Positions 1-5,926 are shown, counted from the first letter of the stretch. The stretch is DNA of 5,992 bases from Thermoplasmatota archaeon (GCA_016930995.1 JAFGFQ010000119.1:1-5992), one strand, 5' to 3'. Made by a program: numbers and translations. The notes: generated by a model from the letters alone, not told the origin.

Positions 1-481
1 TCATTATGCCTGATTCTGAATATCTAAAAATATTTCCTGAAATAATATTATTATATGAAAAAATAAATAGATTTGCTTCATTTATAAGATTACTTGAATA
101 TGATCCATTTTGAATGGTAAAACCGGTAATATTAACTCCATCTGCGGAGATGTTAATTGTATATCCTTTTTTCTGTGCATCAATAATAGTCGATTCTTTT
201 TTCTCTCCTTTAATACAAAGTTGTTTAGAGACAGATAGGACTTCATAGTAAGTTCCTTGAAAAACATAGATAATATCTCCTTCAGATGCATTATTAATTG
301 CATTCTGAATTTTGCTATAATTTCCCGGTCCACTTCCACCGACATATAAAGTGTTTCCTTGATGTCTTTGGATGATTGTATTGTCCGAGTGTTTTTCAAA
401 TTGAGAAGCAATAGACATCTGTGTAAGAATAATTCCTAAAAATATAGTGATGAAAATATATTCGATAGTTTTTTTCATCAT
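1..481 (-). CDS. Secreted right-handed beta-helix (NosD-like) protein, N-terminal part
   Basis: Reading from the ATG at 481 down to the left edge gives 160 residues with no stop, so the C-terminus lies outside the window. Residues 1-26 are a signal peptide: lysines at 3-4, then a hydrophobic stretch ending near MSIAS. Residues 45-80 carry LYVGGSGPGNYSKIQNAI, then EGDIIYVFQGTYYE, the entry motif of archaeal and bacterial parallel beta-helix proteins (pectate-lyase-like/NosD fold). STIIDA and VNITGFTIQNGS follow as the first helix rungs. Such proteins are usually exported surface proteins; the actual ligand or substrate cannot be told. GGAG at 487-490 lies 5 bases before the first of two adjacent ATGs (481 and 478). 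The gene is very AT-rich, about 20% GC in the first 120 bases. A NosD-type copper-enzyme role is possible but unsupported by neighbours. Confidence 0.8.
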   Translation of the reverse strand, partial: MMKKTIEYIFITIFLGIILTQMSIASQFEKHSDNTIIQRHQGNTLYVGGSGPGNYSKIQNAINNASEGDIIYVFQGTYYEVLSVSKQLCIKGEKKESTIIDAQKKGYTINISADGVNITGFTIQNGSYSSNLINEANLFIFSYNNIISGNIFRYSESGIM

Positions 482-509
482 TTTTTCTCCAATTGATTGA
501 TGAATGTAA

Positions 510-519
510 TATTTATAAG
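510..519 (-). promoter_or_regulatory. Putative archaeal TATA box for the beta-helix gene
   Basis: On the minus strand CTTATAAATA is preceded by a run of seven A, which suits a purine-rich BRE. Its centre is about 33 bases before the ATG at 481, so transcription would start close to the GGAG and give a very short leader. The preceding minus-strand gene has no T-run after its stop, so read-through from it is also possible. Confidence 0.45.
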
Positions 520-564
520 TTTTTTTGAACAGGTTCTTGTTAAATTCTCTCTCATATCTACTTC

Positions 565-2049
565 CTAATTTAGGGTATATTCATTGTTGTAATGATGGGT
601 AAGTTCAACGTATGCTTTGCCTTGTACAGTCACTCCATTGATTGTTCCAGATACTATGCACGTTCCTTCCCAGAAACAAGATCCAGGAATGATTAGTTCT
701 ACAATCTGTCGAATTAGTGGATTATCATCACCAATCCGCATCATTTGATCTTCATAACTTGGGGTAATGTTAATTTTAATTGACTGTGATGATTCTGTAA
801 TCCGCCATTTAGCGGCATATACATTACGAGTTTTTAGATCATGCCAGTAGGATATAGGTTCTATTGTATAATCTTCTAACAGATATAAAGTTCCATCATT
901 ATCGAGTAGATTCAATCCACTCGAAAAAGATACGTCAATTTTTTCACCTGTCTCTTGGTCCCATGTATCACCGGCCAATATCTCACGGTTATCATTTAAT
1001 TTTATAGAAAACCATTCGTAAGAGACAACAAGTCCGTATGGTGGTGGATTTTGATTGAGAAAATCACCCCATTGATGGTCAATCCATGAAAAACCAATTA
1101 CATTCTCTGTAATTCCATGTGCTGTTATTGTACCGGTAACTTCAAGTTTACATAGACTGTAATAATAGGATATGCGGTTATCTTTACCAAGTTCAACAAT
1201 CCCATCTCCACCGACAATCAATGGTCGTTTCTGACAATCCATGTCCACAGCCAGGCTCATTGGTTGGTGATCTTGTTGGGAATTGCCAGTGACCTCTAAT
1301 CTGTATTGGAAGGGGAGTAGACCAGGGTCATTGGCTTTTGTGTACCAGTAATCGGAGCGTAGTTGTATTGGTTCCTCTGTATTCATCCCATATCCGGTGT
1401 AGTTTTGTTCCAGAGTGTTTGTGCTTTGGGTTGTTTCCGTTGGCATCAAACATGGCAGTGAATTATAATTCGTGGGATCCACAGTTGCTTGTGTCTCTTC
1501 AGTTGTCATCGTTATGTCTTGTTTTTCAGAGATGATATTTTTATCATCAGCAGTCAAGAGGGTCTGTTCGTGTGTTTCACAGGCAGTTGTGAAGTATTGA
1601 AAACCTAAATCCAGATGATCAGCACTTGCGGTAAGTGTGCCGATTTGTACATTCGTATACGTTTCTTTGTTGGCGATATCAGATATTGAAAAAATCCTCA
1701 TTTCCTTATTCTCCAGATGATTTGTCTGGATTTTGTAGAATGCCACAAAGGAACCGTATTCTTGCCCACTGGATTGTCCCGTGAGATGGAAGTTGACGTA
1801 CCACCATTCGATAGGGAATTGGGCGGTGTCATGAGCTCCTTCATCAGTGGGAAAGACGATATCGGTTCCTGGAGGATGATAGGGATAATTTTTCCAGGAG
1901 GCAGTTGAGGAAATATCGCCAATTTTTGCCATTCCATGGAACGACAGTGTTGGGGCAATAAGTATGGTTAGCGTCAACAGGATAGCGATTCCTCGGGTCT
2001 TTCTGGGTACAGCTCTTGTTTTCTTTATAAGGAAGTTTTTTGTCTTCAT
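565..2049 (-). CDS. Secreted AttH/CrtC-family (lipocalin-like) protein
   Basis: The product has 494 residues. Residues 1-40 form an export signal: basic start, hydrophobic core at 20-33. The mature part has family hallmarks in order: PTDEGAH (67-73), IEWWYVNFHLTG (80-91), YGSFVAFYK (98-106), IVGGDGIVELG (278-288), YYYSLCKLEVTGTI (295-308), SWIDHQWGDF (321-330) and a closing VQGKAYVELT (475-484). These are known from the AttH/hydroxyneurosporene synthase (CrtC) family, with two lipocalin-like beta-barrels. CrtC hydrates carotenoids; most relatives have unknown substrates. No carotenoid gene is nearby, so I assign family, not reaction. Residues about 157-230 are a polar Thr/Gln/Glu-rich insert. 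The ATG at 2049 is supported by GGTGAG at 2055-2060, 5 bases upstream. GC is low (35% in bases 1081-1140). The stop TAG is not followed by a T-run. Confidence 0.82.
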   Translation of the reverse strand: MKTKNFLIKKTRAVPRKTRGIAILLTLTILIAPTLSFHGMAKIGDISSTASWKNYPYHPPGTDIVFPTDEGAHDTAQFPIEWWYVNFHLTGQSSGQEYGSFVAFYKIQTNHLENKEMRIFSISDIANKETYTNVQIGTLTASADHLDLGFQYFTTACETHEQTLLTADDKNIISEKQDITMTTEETQATVDPTNYNSLPCLMPTETTQSTNTLEQNYTGYGMNTEEPIQLRSDYWYTKANDPGLLPFQYRLEVTGNSQQDHQPMSLAVDMDCQKRPLIVGGDGIVELGKDNRISYYYSLCKLEVTGTITAHGITENVIGFSWIDHQWGDFLNQNPPPYGLVVSYEWFSIKLNDNREILAGDTWDQETGEKIDVSFSSGLNLLDNDGTLYLLEDYTIEPISYWHDLKTRNVYAAKWRITESSQSIKINITPSYEDQMMRIGDDNPLIRQIVELIIPGSCFWEGTCIVSGTINGVTVQGKAYVELTHHYNNEYTLN

Positions 2050-2054
2050 CTATT

Positions 2055-2060
2055 CTCACC
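2055..2060 (-). promoter_or_regulatory. Shine-Dalgarno site of the AttH/CrtC-family gene
   Basis: GGTGAG on the minus strand, 5 bases before the ATG at 2049. It matches the archaeal 16S rRNA 3' end and fixes this start. Confidence 0.65.
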
Positions 2061-2092
2061 ACATCGTTAGTACCTTGTGTGTGTCTGAATCT

Positions 2093-2101
2093 CTATAAAA
2101 A
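2093..2101 (-). promoter_or_regulatory. TATA-like element in the divergent intergenic region
   Basis: The minus strand reads TTTTTATAG. A start of transcription about 25 bases on (near 2072) would leave a leader of about 22 bases holding the GGTGAG site. The plus strand reads CTATAAAAA and could also serve the rightward gene, but with a leader of roughly 120 bases. The rest of 2050-2241 shows no RNA gene or ORF that I can support. Confidence 0.4.
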
Positions 2102-2241
2102 TCGTATGTGACAAGCAGTACCATCCATCTGTACAATCGGTATCAACAAAGAGCACCCGTTCCTTTTGTGAAGAGAGGCATTCTTGACATCTCATGTGTG
2201 TCTGTTCTGTGTTCTCCTCGTAGAAAAAAAGAAAAACTCAG

Positions 2242-3303
2242 ATGGATTACCGCTTGATGGTCATCCGAATGAAATATGAAGTGAAAGATGAGAAAAAACA
2301 GTTACTCTCAGAACCAATCCGTCATATCGATATCAAGACGTTTAATGCGATTCCTTTAATTGACGCCTTCGATCGTATGGCGTTTCAGTCACGGAACCTT
2401 GCAAACGCTTGTAAGATTTTTAATACGATGCTTGCTGACCCTGAGTGTTCGGTCATTCTCTGTCTTGCTGGTTCCCTGGTGAGTGCTGGGTTAAAGAATG
2501 TTATTGTCGACATGATTCGTCATACGATGGTTGATGCGATTGTCTCGACGGGTGCGATTGTCGTTGATCAGGATTTCTTCGAAGGGCTGGGTTTTCAGCA
2601 TTACCGTGGGGAGGTCCGGGTCGATGACTCCAAGCTTCAAAGGATGCATATCGATCGGATCTATGACACCTTCATCGATGAGGATGATCTCCGGGTCTGT
2701 GATATGACGACGAAGAAGATTGCCGATGGGCTGCCACCGCGACCGTATTCATCCCGGGAGTTCATCTACGAGATGGGGCGGTATCTCGAGAAGCATGGGA
2801 AGAACCCTGATTCGTTCGTTCTTGAGGCGTTTAAACACGATGTCCCTGTTTTCTGCCCGGCGTTTTCTGATTCCAGTGCTGGATTTGGGCTGGTGTTCCA
2901 TCAGCATGAGCGGAAGAATGACTATCTGACGATTGATTCGGTGAAGGATTTCCGGGAGCTTACGGAGCTGAAGGTTAAAGCAAAGCAAACCGGGTTGTTC
3001 ATGATTGGTGGTGGGGTGCCAAAGAACTTTGTGCAGGACACGGTCGTCGCAGCCGATATCCTTGGGATTGATGCACCTATGCATAAATACGCGGTTCAGC
3101 TCACGGTCGCAGATGAACGGGATGGTGCACTCTCCGGGTCGACGCTAAAGGAGGCGAACTCCTGGGGGAAGGTCGATATCGGCTATGAGCAGATGGTGTA
3201 CAGCGAGGCGACGATTACGTTTCCGCTTATGGTGAGTTACGCGTATCACAAAGGAGCCTGGAAGAAGAGAAAACCGCAGAGACTGAATCAGTTGTTCTCA
3301 TAA
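2242..3303 (+). CDS. dys: Deoxyhypusine synthase family protein
   Basis: The product has 353 residues, usual for the family. Deoxyhypusine synthase uses NAD and spermidine to put an aminobutyl group on a lysine of aIF5A. Visible motifs: LAGSLVSAGLKNVIVDMIR (75-93), the NAD-site stretch VSTGA (101-105), RPYSSREFIYEMGRYL (167-182), PVFCPAFSDSSAGFG (202-216), IGGGVPKN (255-262), HKYAVQLTVADERDGALSGS (281-300) and SWGKV (307-311). Lys310 matches the catalytic lysine of the human enzyme (K329 in SWGK). Asn262 stands where human DHS has His288 (GGGVVKHH), so the subgroup, including DHS-like enzymes of other specificity, is open. The start is uncertain: no Shine-Dalgarno precedes the ATG at 2242, and the ATG at 2269 (344 residues) fits the family N-terminus equally. 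larE follows 27 bases after the stop. Bases 2701-2760 are 58% GC, far above the minus-strand genes. Confidence 0.87.
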   Translation: MDYRLMVIRMKYEVKDEKKQLLSEPIRHIDIKTFNAIPLIDAFDRMAFQSRNLANACKIFNTMLADPECSVILCLAGSLVSAGLKNVIVDMIRHTMVDAIVSTGAIVVDQDFFEGLGFQHYRGEVRVDDSKLQRMHIDRIYDTFIDEDDLRVCDMTTKKIADGLPPRPYSSREFIYEMGRYLEKHGKNPDSFVLEAFKHDVPVFCPAFSDSSAGFGLVFHQHERKNDYLTIDSVKDFRELTELKVKAKQTGLFMIGGGVPKNFVQDTVVAADILGIDAPMHKYAVQLTVADERDGALSGSTLKEANSWGKVDIGYEQMVYSEATITFPLMVSYAYHKGAWKKRKPQRLNQLFS

Positions 3304-3320
3304 TCTTGTTCAGATAACCA

Positions 3321-3327
3321 TTATATA
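3321..3327 (+). promoter_or_regulatory. TATA box for larE
   Basis: TTATATA sits in the 48 bases between the dys stop and the GTG at 3352. The distance from its centre to that GTG is about 28 bases, the spacing expected for a transcript beginning at or next to the start codon. No Shine-Dalgarno sequence precedes either GTG. There is no T-run after dys, so co-transcription with dys is not excluded. Confidence 0.55.
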
Positions 3328-3351
3328 GCGGTGTCATTTCTTGTTTCTCCT

Positions 3352-4161
3352 GTGAAGACCTCCACTCCGGATAAATTACGACAGCTGCAGAAGATTCTCC
3401 AAGATATGAAGAGCTGTGTGATTGCGTATTCCGGTGGGCTTGATAGCACGTTTCTGATAAAGGTCGCATATGACGTGCTTGGAAAGAATGCTTTTGCAGT
3501 GACTGCAACTTCTTCGACGTTTCCTCAAAGGGAACTACGGGATGCGAAACGGTTTGCCAAGACAATCGGAATCCTTCATGTTGTCATTCATTCCCAAGAA
3601 CTTGATATCAGCAGGTTTATAGAGAATCCACCAAACCGCTGTTACTACTGTAAGAAAGCGTTGTTCAGAAAAATCGTTCAAATAGCTAAAAACCGTGGTT
3701 TTGATGTCGTTTGTGACGGGTCCAACGCTGATGATACTGCGGATTATCGCCCTGGGGAGAAAGCAAAAATTGAACTTGGGATACGAAGCCCGCTACGGGA
3801 GGCTGGACTTTCGAAGCAGGATATTCGGAAGCTTTCGGAATCTATGCATTTGAAAAGTTTTGACAAACCTGCTTTTGCGTGTCTTGCCTCACGATTCCCA
3901 TACGGGGTGAAAATCACGAAAAAGAGGCTGGCTCAGGTAGAATCCGCTGAGGATTTTCTGTTCACACTTGGTATCAGGCAATGTCGGGTGCGGTACCATG
4001 AGGTTATCGCACGTATTGAGGTGACCAAAGAGGATTTTCCTGTTGTGCTGAGAAATGCTACGAGGATAATAAAGCGTTTTAAGGAACTTGGTTTTACGTA
4101 TATCACCCTGGACCTTGAGGGGTATCGGACGGGGAGTCTGAACGAGGTGCTGGTACAATGA
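3352..4161 (+). CDS. larE: LarE, ATP-dependent sulfur insertase for the NPN cofactor
   Basis: LarE adenylates the carboxylates of pyridinium-3,5-biscarboxylate mononucleotide with ATP and replaces them with thiocarboxylates. Numbered from the GTG at 3352 (269 residues; Lactobacillus LarE has 276), the PP-loop SGGLDST is at 27-33, NRCYYCKKALF at 95-105, CDGSNADDTADYRPG at 121-135, and DKPAFACLASRFPYG at 171-185. Cys177 corresponds to the sacrificial Cys176 of the Lactobacillus enzyme. Cys97 and Cys100 add a CxxC, the arrangement known from the [4Fe-4S]-type LarE of Thermotoga maritima. I prefer GTG 3352 over GTG 3331 because it places the PP-loop at the usual distance from the N-terminus and falls where the TATA box predicts a leaderless transcript. 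The stop overlaps the larB start in ATGA, so the two are translationally coupled. Confidence 0.94.
   Translation: MKTSTPDKLRQLQKILQDMKSCVIAYSGGLDSTFLIKVAYDVLGKNAFAVTATSSTFPQRELRDAKRFAKTIGILHVVIHSQELDISRFIENPPNRCYYCKKALFRKIVQIAKNRGFDVVCDGSNADDTADYRPGEKAKIELGIRSPLREAGLSKQDIRKLSESMHLKSFDKPAFACLASRFPYGVKITKKRLAQVESAEDFLFTLGIRQCRVRYHEVIARIEVTKEDFPVVLRNATRIIKRFKELGFTYITLDLEGYRTGSLNEVLVQ
4144..4149 (+). promoter_or_regulatory. Shine-Dalgarno site of larB inside larE
   Basis: GAGGTG lies in the last codons of larE, 8 bases before the larB ATG at 4158. It supports initiation at the ATGA overlap. Confidence 0.65.
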
Positions 4162-4883
4162 AGAAACTCTTGCAAGATTACAAGGCGGGGAGAGTCGGTT
4201 TGTCGGTTGTTCTTCAAAAGCTCAGATCATTACCATATGAGGATTTGGAGTTTGCCAAGATCGATACGCATCGGGAGATTCGGAAAGGGTTTCCTGAGAC
4301 GGTGTTCTGTCTTGGAAAGACAATTGCTCAGATTTCGCAGATTCTTAAGAAACTAGATAAGGATCAGAATATTCTTTTGACAAAGGCAAATAAAAGCGTG
4401 TATGCTGCAGTGCGGAAATTGTATCCAACAGCTCAGTATAATGAGTCGGCGCGGACGGTAGTCATCCAGCGGTATACGCCAAAGAAGAAGAAGGGGAAGA
4501 TTTTGGTATTGACCGCGGGGACCTCTGATATCCCTGTTGCGGAGGAGGCGGTCGTCACTGCGCAGCTGATGGGTAATACAGTGGAGAAGGTTTTTGATGT
4601 GGGCGTAGCGGGTGTTCATCGTCTGTTCGATATTAAGGAGAAGATTTTTCATGCGGAGGTGATAATTGTGATTGCGGGGATGGAGGGGGCTTTGGCCAGC
4701 ATCGTGGGTGGTCTTGCATCAAAGCCGGTGATCGCGGTGCCGACGAGTGTGGGGTATGGTGCGAGTTTTCAGGGGATTGCGCCGTTGCTGACGATGTTGA
4801 ACTGTTGTGCGGAAGGTGTCGTGGTCGTTAATATTGATAACGGGTTTGGTGCGGGGTATTTCGCTAGTCTTATCAACAGGTGA
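4158..4883 (+). CDS. larB: LarB, NaAD carboxylase/hydrolase for the NPN cofactor
   Basis: LarB carboxylates the pyridine ring of nicotinic acid adenine dinucleotide at C5 and cleaves the phosphoanhydride, giving the biscarboxylate mononucleotide on which LarE acts. The protein has 241 residues, full length for LarB. The N-terminal part has KIDTHREIRKGFPETVFCLG (34-53). The C-terminal AIR-carboxylase (PurE)-like domain has VLTAGTSDIPVAEEA (117-131), DVGVAGVHRLF (147-157), VIAGMEGALASIVGGL (171-186), PVIAVPTSVGYGASF (190-204) and NIDNGFGAGY (225-234). Cys217 in LNCCAEG matches the catalytic cysteine of the Lactobacillus enzyme (Cys221), which forms an adduct with the substrate pyridinium ring. 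The start overlaps the larE stop by four bases, with GAGGTG 8 bases upstream. larC begins 6 bases after the stop. Confidence 0.95.
   Translation: MKKLLQDYKAGRVGLSVVLQKLRSLPYEDLEFAKIDTHREIRKGFPETVFCLGKTIAQISQILKKLDKDQNILLTKANKSVYAAVRKLYPTAQYNESARTVVIQRYTPKKKKGKILVLTAGTSDIPVAEEAVVTAQLMGNTVEKVFDVGVAGVHRLFDIKEKIFHAEVIIVIAGMEGALASIVGGLASKPVIAVPTSVGYGASFQGIAPLLTMLNCCAEGVVVVNIDNGFGAGYFASLINR
4879..4883 (+). promoter_or_regulatory. Shine-Dalgarno site that sets the larC start
   Basis: GGTGA overlaps the larB stop codon (TGA 4881-4883) and stands 6 bases before the ATG at 4890. This spacing favours ATG 4890 over the in-frame TTG at 4887. Confidence 0.65.
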
Positions 4884-4889
4884 GCATTG

Positions 4890-5642
4890 ATGACGATTGC
4901 GTATTTTGATTGTTTCTCTGGGATTGCAGGGGATATGATCCTGGGTGCTTTGGTGGACCTTGGGGTTGATGTTGTTTTTTTAAAAAAGGAGCTTGCTCGG
5001 CTGCCGCTGACTGGATATGACATACAGGTGAAGAAGGTGGAGTGTAATCATATCGCGGCAACCGATGTCTCTGTGGTCGTCACTGAGCAGCAGCATCATC
5101 GGAGCCTCTCTGATATCATTGATTTGCTGAACTGTAGTTCGCTTGATGAAACGGTAAAACGAATGAGTAAGGATATCTTTTCTAAGCTTGGAACGGCAGA
5201 GGCAAAGATTCACAACGTGGATGTTGACTCCGTGCATTTCCATGAGGTTGGTGCCGTGGACTCTATTATTGATATTGTCGGCTCGGTCATTGGTGTTACG
5301 AAGCTTGGGATTGATACAGTGTTCTGTTCAGCGCTTCCTCTGGGTCATGGGTTTGTATCCTGTGCACATGGGCTGCTTCCGTTGCCTGCCCCGGCGACCG
5401 TGGAGATTCTCAAAGGGGTGCCTGTGTATTCTGTGGAGAGGAATCAGGAGACGGTCACCCCAACAGGGGCTGCGGTCATCACCACTCTTGCGTCGGGATT
5501 TGGTGAGATGCCGGTGATGAAAATTGCTCGGATCGGGTACGGCAGTGGGAAAATACAGAGCAGCTATCCTAACTTGTTACGGGTGTTTCTTGGAGAACTT
5601 ACGAAATCATCAAAAAAGAAAGGGAAAAAGAGGAAAAAATAA
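4890..5642 (+). CDS. larC: LarC N-terminal half (LarC1), nickel insertion protein
   Basis: LarC is the CTP-dependent nickel insertase (cyclometallase) that completes the NPN cofactor. From ATG 4890 the protein has 250 residues; full LarC proteins have about 400. LarC1 motifs are all present: YFDCFSGIAGDMILGALVDL (5-24), VHFHEVGAVDSIIDIVG (115-131), LPLGHGFVSCAHGLLPLPAP (149-168), ETVTPTGAA (187-195), RIGYGSG (214-220) and PNLLRVFLGEL (227-237). The His-rich segment at 69-70 and HFHE at 116-119 are typical candidate metal ligands. The protein then ends in a basic tail, KKKGKKRKK (242-250), where full-length LarC would continue into LarC2, the CTP-binding half. No other frame after 5642 encodes LarC2, because a convergent gene follows. 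In Lactobacillus plantarum larC1 and larC2 are joined by a programmed frameshift; here LarC2 is either encoded elsewhere or absent. Confidence 0.92.
   Translation: MTIAYFDCFSGIAGDMILGALVDLGVDVVFLKKELARLPLTGYDIQVKKVECNHIAATDVSVVVTEQQHHRSLSDIIDLLNCSSLDETVKRMSKDIFSKLGTAEAKIHNVDVDSVHFHEVGAVDSIIDIVGSVIGVTKLGIDTVFCSALPLGHGFVSCAHGLLPLPAPATVEILKGVPVYSVERNQETVTPTGAAVITTLASGFGEMPVMKIARIGYGSGKIQSSYPNLLRVFLGELTKSSKKKGKKRKK
5612..5640 (-). terminator. Oligo(T) terminator of the DUF1858 gene, inside the larC lysine tail
   Basis: The A-runs of the larC lysine codons (5612-5617, 5625-5629, 5634-5639) read on the minus strand as three closely spaced T-runs of 6, 5 and 6. They begin about 35 bases past the DUF1858 stop. 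Runs of T on the coding strand are the usual archaeal termination signal. Confidence 0.5.
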
Positions 5643-5685
5643 GAGGGCGTAACGTTCCCTCGTTCTGAGTAGAGTTATTTTTTTT
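5643..5685 (+). terminator. Terminator of the larEBC transcript
   Basis: Directly after the larC stop, GAGGG (5643-5647) and CCCTC (5657-5661) form a 5-bp stem with a 9-base loop. Sixteen bases later comes a run of eight T (5678-5685), which also encodes the last two lysines of the opposing gene. The T-run is the likely archaeal signal; the hairpin is too short and too far away to be needed. Confidence 0.5.
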
Positions 5686-5884
5686 GAACAACGGAATTGA
5701 GGTCTTTTACGAGTGCTTTGGTGTCGATGCCATGGACTGTTGCGATGTCCTTGACTTTTTCAAAGGAGGCGGCAAGGCAGCCGATGCAGCCGATGTTGTA
5801 TTTCATGAACACCATCGCGGTCTCTGGGTAGGTGTCGATGACCTCTTTGATGGTCATGTCTTCAGAAATCTTGTCTTTGCTCAT
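5675..5884 (-). CDS. DUF1858 small CxxC redox-disulfide protein
   Basis: The product has 69 residues and no signal peptide or membrane segment, so it is cytoplasmic. SEDMTIKEVIDTYPETAMVF (7-26) followed by YNIGCIGCLAASFEKVKDIA (29-48) and HGID (51-54) is the pattern of the DUF1858 domain, also described as the hybrid-cluster-protein-associated redox disulfide domain. Cys33 and Cys36 form the CxxC pair, which could cycle as a disulfide or bind metal. Its reaction and partner are unknown. The ATG at 5884 is supported by GGTGA at 5889-5893, 4 bases upstream. It is convergent with larC, 32 bases between stops, and has its own promoter, so it is not part of the lar operon. Its closing Gln-Lys-Lys codons provide the T-run that ends the opposite transcript. 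Confidence 0.87.
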   Translation of the reverse strand: MSKDKISEDMTIKEVIDTYPETAMVFMKYNIGCIGCLAASFEKVKDIATVHGIDTKALVKDLNSVVQKK

Positions 5885-5888
5885 GATT

Positions 5889-5893
5889 TCACC
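5889..5893 (-). promoter_or_regulatory. Shine-Dalgarno site of the DUF1858 gene
   Basis: GGTGA on the minus strand, 4 bases before the ATG at 5884. It supports this start for the small protein. Confidence 0.6.
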
Positions 5894-5926
5894 ATTTCGT
5901 GTGTAGTTTTTCGGTATAAGGACCTT

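Noticed and set aside
82..411. A 109-residue minus-strand ORF with methionine- and lysine-rich sequence
   Set aside because: It is a frame shadow of the partial beta-helix gene, which has a signal peptide, a GGAG site and recognisable family motifs in a neighbouring frame.
2078..2204. Direct repeat TGTGTGTCTG at 2078-2087 and 2195-2204 in the divergent intergenic region
   Set aside because: It is a 10-base GT-rich simple sequence, and two copies 117 bases apart can arise by chance. Nothing places them at operator positions relative to a firm promoter.
2050..2241. tRNA, small RNA or riboswitch in the divergent intergenic region
   Set aside because: I found no cloverleaf, no strong hairpin and no box C/D or K-turn style motif. 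The longest stem seen is the 4-bp ACAT/ATGT pair near 2187-2197.
4887..4889. TTG start for larC three bases before the ATG
   Set aside because: The ATG at 4890 has better spacing to GGTGA (6 bases), and the protein then begins as typical LarC does.
5188..5517. A 109-residue plus-strand ORF within larC
   Set aside because: It is an arginine- and leucine-rich shadow frame across strongly conserved LarC motifs, with no family resemblance.
5612..5660. Programmed frameshift at the A-rich end of larC to make a full LarC
   Set aside because: Both alternative frames reach a stop within a few codons after the lysine tail, and the region beyond is occupied by the convergent DUF1858 gene. No LarC2 sequence is there.
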